In this document: positions 1-9,344 of the stretch, in pieces
Numbering within the stretch: the first letter of the stretch is position 1
How the letters are laid out: every line of letters begins with the position of its first letter
DNA from: an uncultured Helicobacter sp.
Lineage (GTDB): Bacteria > Campylobacterota > Campylobacteria > Campylobacterales > Helicobacteraceae
Assembly (NCBI RefSeq): GCF_910577135.1
Contig: NZ_CAJTLL010000006.1
Span: forward strand, 58,095-122,094
Direction: 5' to 3'
Length of the DNA stretch: 64,000 nucleotides
Notes under the pieces: generated by a model
Databases searched by the model: none
What the model saw: the letters and a program-made list of their open reading frames with translations, nothing else
Told to the model about the DNA's origin: nothing
Translations under genes and position numbers: made by a program

Positions 1-129
1 CTTTTTGTTTATTCTTACATCATTTTCAAGAGATTTTGTAAAAGTTTGTGTGTATGTATTTTATAAACAAGGACTATATCACTGCTTTTTAAGCAAAGTA
101 TGAGGCTTTTATTTGTCAAAATCTAGATA

Positions 130-813
130 TTAGATACTTATTTTATATCGCCAAAGGGTGAGAATCTCACTTAAACGTTTAGGCTTAAATCCCAATTGTT
201 CGCAACTGACATTAAAGCAAAAAGAATTATTCGTATCGCGTGAGTGGATATGCCCGTGGATATTAAGAGAGCAATCAGCTAGGATAAAAAGCCTATCAAG
301 CACATCACGGCTCTTGGCAAAGCGGTCATTTACCTTGCGATTAAACACTGGAAAATGTGAAAACATAATCCGCTCTTTCCCAATATCCTGCACGATAGCA
401 TTAAGATAAATATCCTCTTTGATGAATATTTTGCCAAATTCATCATAAAGCTTTTGGAGAATCTCCCCTCGCTGCGGGATATGCAGATTTAATCCCTGCT
501 GCACATTCCATTTTTTTAATTCTTTAAGCTTTTCAAAACGTTTGACATCATTATTCCCTACCACAAGGATTTTTCTACCTTTGAGTTCTTTAAGATAAGA
601 GAAACCGCCGGGATAATACAAATCCCCTAAATGCAAGATTCTATCCTTTTTCCCCACGGCTGCATTCCATAAGTCCTTGTGAAAGGTATAAAAATCATCA
701 TATCCACACACCTTAGCACTTTTAAGTCGTGAGGGTTCTTTTTCTAGCACGGCTTTATGCCCAAAATGACTATCAGAAATCAAAAATATATTTTCGTCAA
801 TGGGGCATTTCAT
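130..813 (-). CDS. Metallophosphoesterase (calcineurin-like), 227 aa
   Basis: Probable cytoplasmic phosphoesterase using two metal ions; the substrate cannot be read from sequence. Visible metal-site motifs are D14-x-H16 (SDSHFGH), GDL around residue 64, GNND around 86-89 (family consensus GNHD, so the catalytic His is Asn here), SHFP, and HGHIH near the C-terminus. It is the last gene of the minus-strand run, 9 bp after the carboxypeptidase gene, so probably co-transcribed. There is no signal peptide. The fold is clear, but the Asn replacement may mean altered or weak activity. Confidence 0.8.
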   Translation of the reverse strand: MKCPIDENIFLISDSHFGHKAVLEKEPSRLKSAKVCGYDDFYTFHKDLWNAAVGKKDRILHLGDLYYPGGFSYLKELKGRKILVVGNNDVKRFEKLKELKKWNVQQGLNLHIPQRGEILQKLYDEFGKIFIKEDIYLNAIVQDIGKERIMFSHFPVFNRKVNDRFAKSRDVLDRLFILADCSLNIHGHIHSRDTNNSFCFNVSCEQLGFKPKRLSEILTLWRYKISI

Positions 814-822
814 AAAAACCTT

Positions 823-2877
823 TCATAATGGCTTAAGAAGTCGCTTTGCTACATAGCCATTAATCTCGCGACTCCCAAAAATATAGCGAATTTTCGCCCA
901 TTCATCATTCTCTCCTTCAAATGAGAGTATTTGCATTTCCCGCCCCAAAGGAGCTTTAGCAATCACAGGTGCATTACGTGAGGGATTAGTGCGGATAAGA
1001 GCTATATTCACTATGATTTTAGCATTGTTTGGGCTGCCAGATTCTGCTTTTTTTAAGGAGCTTTTGTCTATTGTTAAATCGAGTGGCTTCTTGTCTATTG
1101 GGCTTGGTGACTTAGGCAATGGCACCGCATCTGTTATTTTTGTCTCTATTTTGTCTGTAAGGGCGCTAGAGATGATATAGCCCTCTTTGATATGTGCATT
1201 ATTGGTAATCTTGCTCCATTTACCTTGAGATTCTAAAACTTGCAATGTTGTGCCTTGCGGGAGTTTAGCAATAATAGGACTTTGGGTAGTGGGCTTAGTG
1301 CGGACATTTACACCACGAGGTGAGGCAACCCATATTTTTTGAAGCTCTGTGGGCTGCGGAGAGAGCTTTGGCTCATCTGTATTTTTTGGTCGTGGCTTTT
1401 TATTATCTTTTATGTGTTTTTGTGTGGGTTTGGTAGGTGGCAAGGAGGCTGCTTGCGCTGTGTCTATGTTTTTAGATTCTCTAAGAGGTGCGGGTGTATA
1501 GGCTATGGCTTGATAGGTCGAGGATTGAGGTTTGGGAGGATTCTTAAAGGAGATAATTACTATACCACTCAATATATCTTTTTTGTGATATATTTCTGCG
1601 CGATAGCTAAGGGCTTGTGTATCAATGCTGTATCGCGGAATAAAGTCTTTTTTGTAGATTCTAATGCCTACTTCATCGGGCATAGGGGAGTTGTCATTAG
1701 GCTTGACATAGCCTATTACATTTATGCGGTAATCCTCAAGCGGCTCAAACTCGATAGAATCTTTGGCATAGACAATTGAACCTATCGGCACAGATTGCCA
1801 TTGCTCATCGATTTTTATGCGGATATGCTGAAGTGATGCATCAAATGTGTGATATTGCGGAATCAATGTGCTTATAGTGCGTGAGCCATATTTAAGCTCA
1901 ATATTGCCCTGTGTATTGCGCACTAAGCCTAGTAGGTGGCTATCACTTTGTGTTTTAATGTGCTTGGGTGCGGTGTTTTTGGGCAATGGAAAATGTGTAA
2001 GAAATGGACGTAGAGAATCTAAAGGTAGAGTTATATGCTCTTCAATTTTTATCTGCAAGAGTGCGGGGGAAAGAAGCTCTTTAACTGAAGCGACATTAAG
2101 CTCAAAATCCCTCTCAAAGCCTATACCAAGCTGTCCTAGCAAAGATTCAATAGCTAGGAGATGATAATACACACGTGTGGGAATATCTAGCTCTTTGCTG
2201 GCTTCATTTGTTAGTGCTGGTTTGCCAAGTGAAAGAGAGAAAAATGTTAAAGCTTTGAGTTGTTCTGTATTATTTTTAGCTTTCGTGTGAGTATTATGCA
2301 CGTGGTAGCGATGGAGGGGGTTAAGTATATGGAGATTAATATCTGCTACCATTTGAGCGACAAAGGATTCTAAATCGCCATATTTTGCCCCATTAAGCTC
2401 GGGCTGGTCAATCACAGAGCAATTTCCCCAACGCGCAGGATTCAAAAGATTACTTATATATTGAGGGCGCCAGTATCCGCTCCCATCGTGCAAATGTAAG
2501 GATATATCAATATCTTTTTCTGCTAAAAGCTGTTTAATCTTTTGGATACTTTGATAATCTGGGTCATTAGTTGCAAGTGCGGCAAACTTGCGATTCATAT
2601 CGCCATATACGCCACGCATATTGGCAAACATACCGTGAGGATTCACCACAGGCACGACCCAAACGCTGCCTTTGGTAATCTTATAATGGCGCATAAAAAT
2701 ATCAGTGGAATAATACGCGCCGGGCTCATCCCCGTGAATCCCGCCCATTAAAAGCAAGGTTGGTGCGCGTTTATCGTTTTCATTGAGTTTATAAAGTGCA
2801 AAATCACGCACGAGATTTTCAGCATTGAGTGTGCAAAATGTAACAATAAGTGATATAAATATAAGAAAAAACCGCAT
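823..2877 (-). CDS. csd4: Csd4-like M14 zinc carboxypeptidase with C-terminal SH3 domains, 684 aa
   Basis: Predicted periplasmic DL-carboxypeptidase that would trim tripeptide side chains of peptidoglycan, a reaction needed for helical shape in H. pylori (Csd4) and C. jejuni (Pgp1). A signal peptide ends near residue 19 (CTLNAE). Zinc-site motifs are GGIHGDEPG (His48, Glu51) and LHLHDGSGY (His128 or His130). H. pylori Csd4 is about 438 aa. This one adds a low-complexity Pro/Lys linker and two bacterial SH3 domains, roughly 515-575 (VNVRTKP) and 615-684 (ALIRTNPS), which probably hold it on peptidoglycan. Its start overlaps the glyQ stop by 1 nt (TAATG), implying translational coupling. The family call is strong, the exact orthology less so. 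Confidence 0.8.
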   Translation of the reverse strand: MRFFLIFISLIVTFCTLNAENLVRDFALYKLNENDKRAPTLLLMGGIHGDEPGAYYSTDIFMRHYKITKGSVWVVPVVNPHGMFANMRGVYGDMNRKFAALATNDPDYQSIQKIKQLLAEKDIDISLHLHDGSGYWRPQYISNLLNPARWGNCSVIDQPELNGAKYGDLESFVAQMVADINLHILNPLHRYHVHNTHTKAKNNTEQLKALTFFSLSLGKPALTNEASKELDIPTRVYYHLLAIESLLGQLGIGFERDFELNVASVKELLSPALLQIKIEEHITLPLDSLRPFLTHFPLPKNTAPKHIKTQSDSHLLGLVRNTQGNIELKYGSRTISTLIPQYHTFDASLQHIRIKIDEQWQSVPIGSIVYAKDSIEFEPLEDYRINVIGYVKPNDNSPMPDEVGIRIYKKDFIPRYSIDTQALSYRAEIYHKKDILSGIVIISFKNPPKPQSSTYQAIAYTPAPLRESKNIDTAQAASLPPTKPTQKHIKDNKKPRPKNTDEPKLSPQPTELQKIWVASPRGVNVRTKPTTQSPIIAKLPQGTTLQVLESQGKWSKITNNAHIKEGYIISSALTDKIETKITDAVPLPKSPSPIDKKPLDLTIDKSSLKKAESGSPNNAKIIVNIALIRTNPSRNAPVIAKAPLGREMQILSFEGENDEWAKIRYIFGSREINGYVAKRLLKPL

Positions 2878-3773
2878 TACAAGCCTTTGCTTTTCTCTAT
2901 CCGTGCATTTCTTTCTCCCTCCATTTCTTTATACAGCACCGCACACGCTTTAGCGAGTTCACGAATTTGCAAGATATAATCCTGCCTTTGGGCGACAGAA
3001 ATAGCCTTACGCGCATCAAGGATATTAAAACAATGGCTTGTAAGCATTGTATAATCATACGCAACAAGAGGGATTCTCGCTTGGAGACAGTTTTTCACTT
3101 CTTTAGCATATTGTTCAAAAAGCGCAAAAAGCATTTTGGTATCTGCTACATCAAAATGATAGGTAGAAAATTCATATTCACCTTGTAAATGTACGTCCGC
3201 ATACGACATAGGGTGTGTGTTTGTGGGGTCATTCCACGCAATTTCAAAGATATTTTCTACTCCTTGTATATACATTGCTAATCTTTCCACGCCATAGGTA
3301 ATTTCCACCGCGACGGGTTGGCAAGGAATCCCGCCTACTTGCTGAAAATATGTAAATTGCGTTACCTCCATACCATCAAGCCACACTTCCCAGCCAAGTC
3401 CCCAAGCACCAAGTGTGGGGGATTCCCAATTATCCTCTACAAAACGCACATCGTGAGCGCGTAAGTCTAAGCCCAATGCCTCAAGGCTACGCAAATATAT
3501 CTCTTGTATATTATCTGGGCTTGGCTTGATAAGCACTTGAAATTGATAATAACTTCCTAGGCGATTAGGATTCTCTCCATAGCGCCCATCTGTTGGGCGA
3601 CGTGATGGGGCGACATAAGCTACACTCCAAGACTTAGAATCTAAGCTTCTAAGCAGAGTAGCCGGGTGGAATGTCCCAGCTCCTGCGGGAATATCATAGG
3701 GCTGCACGATAAGGCAGCCTTGATTTTTCCAAAATTCTTGTAGGGTTAGTAAAATATTCGAAAAACTTAGCAT
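2877..3773 (-). CDS. glyQ: Glycyl-tRNA synthetase alpha subunit
   Basis: Charges tRNA-Gly as the alpha part of the bacterial alpha2beta2 enzyme; the beta subunit GlyS is not in this window. The 298-aa length is normal. The N-terminus ([19 protein letters not shown]) and the segments [18 protein letters not shown] and YFQQVGGI are typical of the class II catalytic core. It sits 1 nt after the DUF89 gene and overlaps the next gene by 1 nt, inside a coupled minus-strand operon. Confidence 0.97.
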   Translation of the reverse strand: MLSFSNILLTLQEFWKNQGCLIVQPYDIPAGAGTFHPATLLRSLDSKSWSVAYVAPSRRPTDGRYGENPNRLGSYYQFQVLIKPSPDNIQEIYLRSLEALGLDLRAHDVRFVEDNWESPTLGAWGLGWEVWLDGMEVTQFTYFQQVGGIPCQPVAVEITYGVERLAMYIQGVENIFEIAWNDPTNTHPMSYADVHLQGEYEFSTYHFDVADTKMLFALFEQYAKEVKNCLQARIPLVAYDYTMLTSHCFNILDARKAISVAQRQDYILQIRELAKACAVLYKEMEGERNARIEKSKGL

Positions 3774-3774
3774 A

Positions 3775-4707
3775 TCACTCCTTTTGCACTTTTGTATTGT
3801 GGATAAACATCATTGCTCCCTTTTGCACCCCACAATATGCTGCCACCACATCGCATTTGACCTTAAAAAGCAAAAATAATCGTTCATCTTTGTGCATATT
3901 TAAACATTCAAAATTCCCCATACCCTTAGCAAGTATCACATCAGCCCTATCATAGATAGCTTGGGCTTGAGGTAAGGCGTCCGTATATACAAATCCCGGG
4001 CTTCTCACGCCAGAATCAAGTAAAGTGCAATACTCCTGCATATCCTTAGCCAAAGGGTGAGACATATCCTCTAATGTAAGATCATTGATGATAGGCTTAC
4101 CACGTAGGGCATAATAAATCTCTATATGCGGATATATCTCCTTTAATGTGGCGATAAGCACCTTATCAAAGATATTTTCTCCAGCATTATCAGCAATATA
4201 AAGTAATGTTTTAGCAGAGAGTTTGTCAATAAATGCAGGGAGGCAAAAGGTAGCAAAATGTATGGATTCAAAGCCAAAATTGGCATTATCAAAATCAAAG
4301 CTATGCTGTGAGCCATAATCAATGACATTACCTAAAATTGCCATTTTGACTGCCCATTCTAGCCGTTTATATACAGAATCCTCTTTTATTTGTTTAGAAT
4401 CTGGGCTATTAGTAGCGAATAAAAGTGGTGGTGGAGGGTATTTGTGAAGTAAATTTTGCACAATATGGTGAGCTTTTGTCATACTCTCTTGCTTGATATG
4501 ATAAAAGGGATCGCTAAGCCCTGTAGCACGTGCAAGAGTTTTATATACATCAATGGCGATTTGAGGTGGGAGCAATCCTTTATTTTTGGCAGATTCTAAA
4601 ATATGCTGTATATTTTGTGTGATGTGCTTATCGGGGATATGTAGCAGTTGGCAGAGATGTTTAACTTGCCTTTGAAGACAGGTAAAACACGCATTTTGAG
4701 CTATCAT
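3775..4707 (-). CDS. DUF89 / damage-control phosphatase family protein, 310 aa
   Basis: Member of the DUF89 metal-dependent phosphatase family, whose studied members remove phosphate from damaged sugar phosphates. The N-terminal CFTCLQRQ and the conserved [13 protein letters not shown] and [10 protein letters not shown] segments are the family signatures, with the Asp/Asn pair expected to hold the metal. The physiological substrate is not evident. Its start overlaps the stop of the upstream coiled-coil gene by 4 nt (ATGA) and glyQ follows after 1 nt, so all are probably translated from one mRNA. Confidence 0.8.
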   Translation of the reverse strand: MIAQNACFTCLQRQVKHLCQLLHIPDKHITQNIQHILESAKNKGLLPPQIAIDVYKTLARATGLSDPFYHIKQESMTKAHHIVQNLLHKYPPPPLLFATNSPDSKQIKEDSVYKRLEWAVKMAILGNVIDYGSQHSFDFDNANFGFESIHFATFCLPAFIDKLSAKTLLYIADNAGENIFDKVLIATLKEIYPHIEIYYALRGKPIINDLTLEDMSHPLAKDMQEYCTLLDSGVRSPGFVYTDALPQAQAIYDRADVILAKGMGNFECLNMHKDERLFLLFKVKCDVVAAYCGVQKGAMMFIHNTKVQKE

Positions 4708-5189
4708 TTTGGTTCTGTCATATTAGCGACTTTACCCCACATAAGGCGATATTTGCGCTTCATAAATTCAATTTCCTCACGTGAGCGTTCTAGTTCTGCA
4801 CGCAAGGTTTCCATCGTCTTCTTATCATCATCATAGACTTCCTGCATAGAGATAAGGGCGTCTTTAAGAAAGGTATTTTCGTTTTTAAACGCACTGATGG
4901 TTTCATCTTTTGCCGCAATGACTTTATCGTGTAAGCCTAGAATGGTAGAGATGGTTTTTTCCACAAATACAGGGTCTAGCTCTTTACCATTCATATCTGC
5001 GGATACAAGATTAGATTCTACTTTTTTGACTAATGCACCCACACCTGAAGTTGCGTCTATAAAGGTTTTTTCTTCCTCTGTTTTGCTTTTGAGACTGCCT
5101 TCATTAATGAGCTCAGTGATTTTTTCTTCACTTAAACCTGAAAGTTTTACAAATTCTTCGAGCTCAAGCCAAGTATTTGAAGCTTCCAT
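4704..5189 (-). CDS. Conserved coiled-coil protein (DUF3972-like), 161 aa
   Basis: Function unknown. The N-terminus (TWLELEEFVKLSGLSEEKI) looks like a small MerR-like helix-turn-helix. It is followed by a long charged coiled coil from about residue 90 to 150 (KDETISAFKNENTFLKD, then alternating E/R/K). It resembles an epsilonproteobacterial family annotated as DUF3972, from memory. There is no signal peptide or membrane segment. It overlaps purE by 1 nt upstream and the DUF89 gene by 4 nt downstream. An adaptor or DNA-associated role is only a guess. Confidence 0.7.
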   Translation of the reverse strand: MEASNTWLELEEFVKLSGLSEEKITELINEGSLKSKTEEEKTFIDATSGVGALVKKVESNLVSADMNGKELDPVFVEKTISTILGLHDKVIAAKDETISAFKNENTFLKDALISMQEVYDDDKKTMETLRAELERSREEIEFMKRKYRLMWGKVANMTEPK

Positions 5190-5686
5190 TAGCCCCTCCT
5201 CACCTCTATCTCTGCAGAATCTAGCTCTACTTTTTTAGCCTTCATCACGCGATCTTCTATGAGCTTTCCTGCGAGTTCATCATTTTTAAGGCTTAAAATT
5301 TGCATTGCTAAATACGCTGCATTAATCGCCCCAGCCTTGCCAATGCTCACTGTGGCTACGGGCATAGAGCTAGGCATTTGCACGGTAGAAAGGAGGGCAT
5401 CTAACCCATCAAGTGCACCACCACTTAAAGGCACACCGATAACGGGTTTGCACGTTTGAGAGGCAATCGCCCCGGCAAGATGTGCTGCCATACCCGCTGC
5501 GCCGATGAATACTTGCGCACCACGAGATTGTGCGTCTTTGATATAGGATTTTGTGCGCTCTGGTGAGCGATGAGCCGAGCTAATAATCACCTCATAGGCG
5601 ACATCAAACTTTTTCAATACCTCTATGCACTCACTCATCACGTTCCAATCGCTTTTGCTCCCCATAATCACGCTTATAAAATCCAT
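5189..5686 (-). CDS. purE: N5-carboxyaminoimidazole ribonucleotide mutase PurE
   Basis: Purine biosynthesis: converts N5-CAIR to CAIR in the cytoplasm. The 165-aa length is normal for class I PurE. Visible motifs are MGSKSDWNVM near the N-terminus (phosphate and substrate loop), SAHRSPER (catalytic His), GAAGMAAHLAG and GVPLSGGALDGLDALLS. A start at 5686 is preceded by an AAGGAG-like site. The thrC stop lies 50 bp upstream, so thrC-purE may share a transcript with the following genes. Confidence 0.97.
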   Translation of the reverse strand: MDFISVIMGSKSDWNVMSECIEVLKKFDVAYEVIISSAHRSPERTKSYIKDAQSRGAQVFIGAAGMAAHLAGAIASQTCKPVIGVPLSGGALDGLDALLSTVQMPSSMPVATVSIGKAGAINAAYLAMQILSLKNDELAGKLIEDRVMKAKKVELDSAEIEVRRG

Positions 5687-5736
5687 TTTCTACTCCTTGG
5701 TTTTTAGGCTTGAAATTCTATCATATTTGTTTTAAA

Positions 5737-7239
5737 CTAACTTTGCTCAATCCATTGCATAATGCAAGAGCGAATGACTGAAATCGCTACTACATCTTTT
5801 TGTGTGATAGGTTTATTAAAAAGTGTGCTAATGGCTTGAGGAAGCACGGCTGATGTATGCTCACAAATATCTTTAATCGCATTTTTTTCATCACTATAAA
5901 CATCTTGCAGGCTATAGGCTTCTTGCAGGGCTTCCCAAACGCTCGGGGCGAATTTGCTCCATTCTGCTGTGGCAAGGAAAACGCTTTTATCTATAATATT
6001 TTCTTTTTGCAGTTTTTTTGCTCCATAGTAGGCAATCGCACTATGTGGGTCAAGCACAAACCCCTTTTTTATGACTTCTGTCATACTTTGTAGGCATTGA
6101 GTATCATCGCAATATAATGCGCTAAAATCATCTTGTAGGAGGGCTAATTCATCTTGGTTAAGGCTATATGCGCCTTTTGTTTGCAAAGATTCCATTAATT
6201 GCCGTGTGCGCTTAGCTCCAAAAAGCGCATAAAGCACCCTTTCAACATTTGAGCTTTTAAGAATATCCATCGCGGGGGATTTTGACCTCAATAAAACGCG
6301 TGAAGAGACATCATATACACCGCTATGGATAAAATCGCTTAAGATATTATTTACATTTGAAGCTACAACGAGCTTTTGCAAGGGTAAGCCCATTTTTTTA
6401 GCAAAAAACGCTCCTAAAATATTGCCAAAATTCCCGCTTGGCACGACAATTGAAATTTTTTCCCCAAAGGTGATTTGAGCATTTTTAAGGAGACTAAAAT
6501 ACGCCCAAAAATGATAAATGATTTGAAAAACAATGCGGCCTATATTGACAGAATTTGCTGCAGAGAGGTAAATGCCTTGTGCGTGGAGATTTGTGATAAA
6601 ATCTTTATCGTTAAGGAGGTTTTTAAGTGCGCTTTGTGCGTCATCAAAGTTACCCTTAATGCCTATTACCTTGCAGTTTGAGGCATTTTGAGTAGTCATT
6701 TGCAATCTTTGTATATCACTTGTGCCGCCATCAGGATAGAGACAAATAACCTTAATATAAGGCTTATTCGCAAAGCTTTCTAGCGTGGCAGGTCCGGTAT
6801 CACCGCTTGTAGCAGCAAGAATCAAATAAGTTTGTTTTTTTTGTGCGGCAAAATGTGAAAGTAATGCTCCAAAAGGTTGCAATGCCATATCTTTAAATGC
6901 GCGAGTAGGACCAGAGTAGAGATTAAGCATAAAGAGATTATCGCTAAACTTGTGTAATGGGGCGGGATTATTTGGATTATCAAAGCTTTTGTAGCATCGC
7001 AATACATCTTTTAAAAGTGCTTCATCAAGTCCTAAGTTAAGAATCTTAAAAAGTTTGATACAAAGCCCTTCATAGCTTAAATTACTCAAGGAGATAATAT
7101 CTTGTGTGCTAAGTTTGGGCAGAGTATCAAAAGTGTAGAGCCCTCCCTGTGGTGCGGAGGGATTGAGAATAGCGTCTTTGAAGCTTTTTGCAAGAGCGGG
7201 GTTAGAATCTCTTGTAGAGATGAAAGTGCGGATATTCAT
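5737..7239 (-). CDS. thrC: Threonine synthase
   Basis: PLP enzyme making threonine from O-phosphohomoserine. The open frame extends upstream to 7305, but the ATG at 7239 (MNIRTFISTRDSN) is preceded by AAGGAA at good spacing and matches the family N-terminus, giving 500 aa. Motifs are GPTRAFKDMALQPFG (PLP lysine, about residue 116), AATSGDTGPA, and VPSGNFGNILGA, which binds the phosphate. It is the first gene of the minus-strand run, after the omp terminator hairpin. Family assignment is firm. Confidence 0.96.
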   Translation of the reverse strand: MNIRTFISTRDSNPALAKSFKDAILNPSAPQGGLYTFDTLPKLSTQDIISLSNLSYEGLCIKLFKILNLGLDEALLKDVLRCYKSFDNPNNPAPLHKFSDNLFMLNLYSGPTRAFKDMALQPFGALLSHFAAQKKQTYLILAATSGDTGPATLESFANKPYIKVICLYPDGGTSDIQRLQMTTQNASNCKVIGIKGNFDDAQSALKNLLNDKDFITNLHAQGIYLSAANSVNIGRIVFQIIYHFWAYFSLLKNAQITFGEKISIVVPSGNFGNILGAFFAKKMGLPLQKLVVASNVNNILSDFIHSGVYDVSSRVLLRSKSPAMDILKSSNVERVLYALFGAKRTRQLMESLQTKGAYSLNQDELALLQDDFSALYCDDTQCLQSMTEVIKKGFVLDPHSAIAYYGAKKLQKENIIDKSVFLATAEWSKFAPSVWEALQEAYSLQDVYSDEKNAIKDICEHTSAVLPQAISTLFNKPITQKDVVAISVIRSCIMQWIEQS

Positions 7240-7328
7240 AGTATTCCTTGCGAGTAGATTGTTACACAAATTTGTAAGTATTCTACCATACCCAATTAAT
7301 AACACGATTAAAAGAAATTAAGAAGTGG

Positions 7329-7353
7329 GCTAGAGAATACAAGATTCTCTAGC
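7329..7353 (-). terminator. Terminator-like hairpin after the omp gene
   Basis: A perfect 10-bp inverted repeat (GCTAGAGAAT / ATTCTCTAGC) with a 5-nt loop lies 38 bp past the stop of the outer-membrane gene. On the minus strand it is followed by a T-rich stretch (CTTCTTAATTTCTTTT). Intrinsic termination is plausible and would separate omp from thrC. Confidence 0.6.
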
Positions 7354-7390
7354 AGAAGATTCTTTTAAAGAGAGAGAACTTAATAGAATC

Positions 7391-8035
7391 TTAGAAAGTA
7401 AGGTTGTATCCAATTTGCACGATATAGGTGCGAAGTGTAGCTGTTCCTTTAGTTTGGGTTTGAGGATTGTTAGTTTCATAATCATAAGCTACTAATGGAA
7501 TCTTTGCTCCAAGCAGAATCTGGTTTTTATCATTGAAATTATATGTAAGCCCTACGTTTACAGGCACAGCAAGTCCACCCTTAGCTCCTTCAGTAGGAAT
7601 AGTGGCTCCACCCATTTTCCATGTAGGATTATATTGTTGATAGCCTACACCAATACCGAGATATGCACCAAAAGCAGGAGTGAAATTAAAGTAGTAATCC
7701 ACATTTGCTGTAATTAAGTGCTGATTAATATCAGCTTCACTTTTACCTATTGCCTCACTATCTTTAGAACCTTTACTTTGATTATAGTTATAGCTAAGAT
7801 ACCATTTAAGCCCATAATTTTGGCTCAAAGCTTGTTTGTAGCCGACATCAACCCCTACTGCCCAGCCTATACCAGTTGTAGGAAAAAAATCCTTTGTTGC
7901 TGCTAAAGAACCTTTATAATCCGGTGTAGTAATAGGCACTCCTGCATTTACACCAACAAATAAACCACTACTTTGTGCATTTGCTACACACAAAAGACTT
8001 GCACTCAATACACTTGAGATTAAAATTTTTTTCAT
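7391..8035 (-). CDS. Outer-membrane beta-barrel protein, 214 aa
   Basis: Predicted small outer-membrane barrel. A clear signal peptide (MKKILISSVLSASLLCVANA) is cut near residue 20. The mature protein begins SSGLFVGVNAGV and ends in YIVQIGYNLTF, an alternating strand with the C-terminal Phe expected for Bam-dependent insertion. Strands such as YGLKWYLSYNYN and FGAYLGIGVGYQQY fit an eight-strand OmpA/OmpW-type barrel. It resembles Helicobacter OMPs of unknown role. The gene stands alone, with its own promoter and terminator, and its promoter carries a 13-bp poly-T tract suggestive of phase variation. Confidence 0.85.
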   Translation of the reverse strand: MKKILISSVLSASLLCVANAQSSGLFVGVNAGVPITTPDYKGSLAATKDFFPTTGIGWAVGVDVGYKQALSQNYGLKWYLSYNYNQSKGSKDSEAIGKSEADINQHLITANVDYYFNFTPAFGAYLGIGVGYQQYNPTWKMGGATIPTEGAKGGLAVPVNVGLTYNFNDKNQILLGAKIPLVAYDYETNNPQTQTKGTATLRTYIVQIGYNLTF

Positions 8036-8083
8036 AAATACTCCTTTTTGTCCTTGAATATGTGTTTATGAGAGGGACATATC

Positions 8084-8113
8084 ATTATAGAGTGAGATTC
8101 AAAAAAAAAAAAA
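8084..8113 (-). promoter_or_regulatory. omp promoter with T13 tract upstream of the -10 box
   Basis: On the minus strand a run of 13 T (8101-8113) is followed by 11 nt and a perfect TATAAT (8084-8089), then about 48 nt to the omp ATG at 8035. The T tract occupies roughly -23 to -35, where length changes would alter the -10 to -35 geometry. H. pylori sabA is known to be tuned by a T tract in this position. Function here is inference. Confidence 0.7.
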
Positions 8114-8219
8114 CGAATCCTTTATTTTTACGCAAAATGTTTTAGTATTGATACAAAAGGTTGCATATACACCAATGAGAGTAAGAATCCTCAAAGTGTA
8201 TATTTATAAGTTATGATAA

Positions 8220-9335
8220 TTAAGAGAGGGTATAGTTCTGTTGTTTGAGCCATTCTTGGCTATTTATGCGCACTTGTCTATCAAGAGCAGTGATTGAATT
8301 TAAATCGTTGAGTGAGTTAAAGTTAAAATCTGCAAATTGCTCCATTATTGCTGCTATAAGTGTGCTTATAGCTCCAAAAGGTATGCTATTAGCCAAAAAA
8401 TATTGCACTGCTACTTCATTGCTTGCATTAAGCACTATGCCTTTTTGAGGGGTTTGTAGTATTTCATCTTTGAGATTCCACAAGGGATAGCGATGAGGGT
8501 CAATAGGCTTAAGGCATAGATTTAAAGAGGTAAGAGAAAGTGGCTTGATATATCTGTGCTGTGAGGCTAGAATGGGATTAAGTGCATAGGCAATAGGGAG
8601 CTTCATATCTGGGTTGCTAATATGGGCAGTAATACTGCCATCGGGGTGTTCGACAAGGGCGTGGATACTAGAGCTAGATTCTATAAAGGCGTCTATATGC
8701 TGTGTATTAAAGAGCCAACGTGCTTCGAGAATCTCAAAAAGTTTATTTGCCATAGTGGCTGAATCTATGGTGATTTTCTGTCCCATTTGCCAATTAGGGT
8801 GTTTGAGGGCTTCTTGTGGTGAGGCGCAAGCAATTTTATCTAATGGATAGTCTCGAAAAGCCCCACCACTTGCGGTAATATAGAGTTCATTTATAGGGCG
8901 ATTTTGTGTGAGATACCATAATCCAAAATGTTCGCTATCAATGGGCGTAATCTGCTCTTTTTGCAAAAGCCAACCAGCATTTACGAGTGATTCCTTATTG
9001 GCTAGAGCGAGTTTTTTACCACATTGTAAGGTTTTGAAGCTAGGGGCAAGCCCTGCAAATCCCACAAGGGCATTGAGGACAAGAGTAGATTGGGAGGATT
9101 CTATCATTTCTAAAATCCCCTCTGCTCCATAAAATAAGCGATAATCTCCTTTGATAAGACGAATAGAATCTGCTTTATGGGCGATACATACATTTTTAGG
9201 ATTATATTGTGCAATTTGTTGATTTAAGAGAGAGATATTCCTACCCGCACATAAAGATTCTATGCGGATAGAAAAAGCTGCAGCGATCTCAAGGGCATTT
9301 GTGCCAATACTACCGGTGCTGCCAAGAAGAATCAT
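8220..9335 (-). CDS. dxr: 1-deoxy-D-xylulose 5-phosphate reductoisomerase
   Basis: Second step of the MEP isoprenoid pathway: DXP to MEP using NADPH. Visible features are the nucleotide loop [11 protein letters not shown] at the N-terminus, [22 protein letters not shown] (metal and substrate ligands), TASGGAFRD, and [14 protein letters not shown]. The 371-aa length is slightly short, as is usual in this group. It lies 9 bp downstream of cdsA on the same strand, a common bacterial pairing. The N-terminal MILLGSTG start is supported by the glycine loop. Confidence 0.96.
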   Translation of the reverse strand: MILLGSTGSIGTNALEIAAAFSIRIESLCAGRNISLLNQQIAQYNPKNVCIAHKADSIRLIKGDYRLFYGAEGILEMIESSQSTLVLNALVGFAGLAPSFKTLQCGKKLALANKESLVNAGWLLQKEQITPIDSEHFGLWYLTQNRPINELYITASGGAFRDYPLDKIACASPQEALKHPNWQMGQKITIDSATMANKLFEILEARWLFNTQHIDAFIESSSSIHALVEHPDGSITAHISNPDMKLPIAYALNPILASQHRYIKPLSLTSLNLCLKPIDPHRYPLWNLKDEILQTPQKGIVLNASNEVAVQYFLANSIPFGAISTLIAAIMEQFADFNFNSLNDLNSITALDRQVRINSQEWLKQQNYTLS

Positions 9336-9344
9336 AAAGAGACT

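Noticed and set aside
1339..1779. Long plus-strand frame (146 codons) opposite the carboxypeptidase gene
   Set aside because: Aromatic- and Cys-rich shadow translation of a well-supported minus-strand gene; no ribosome-binding site.
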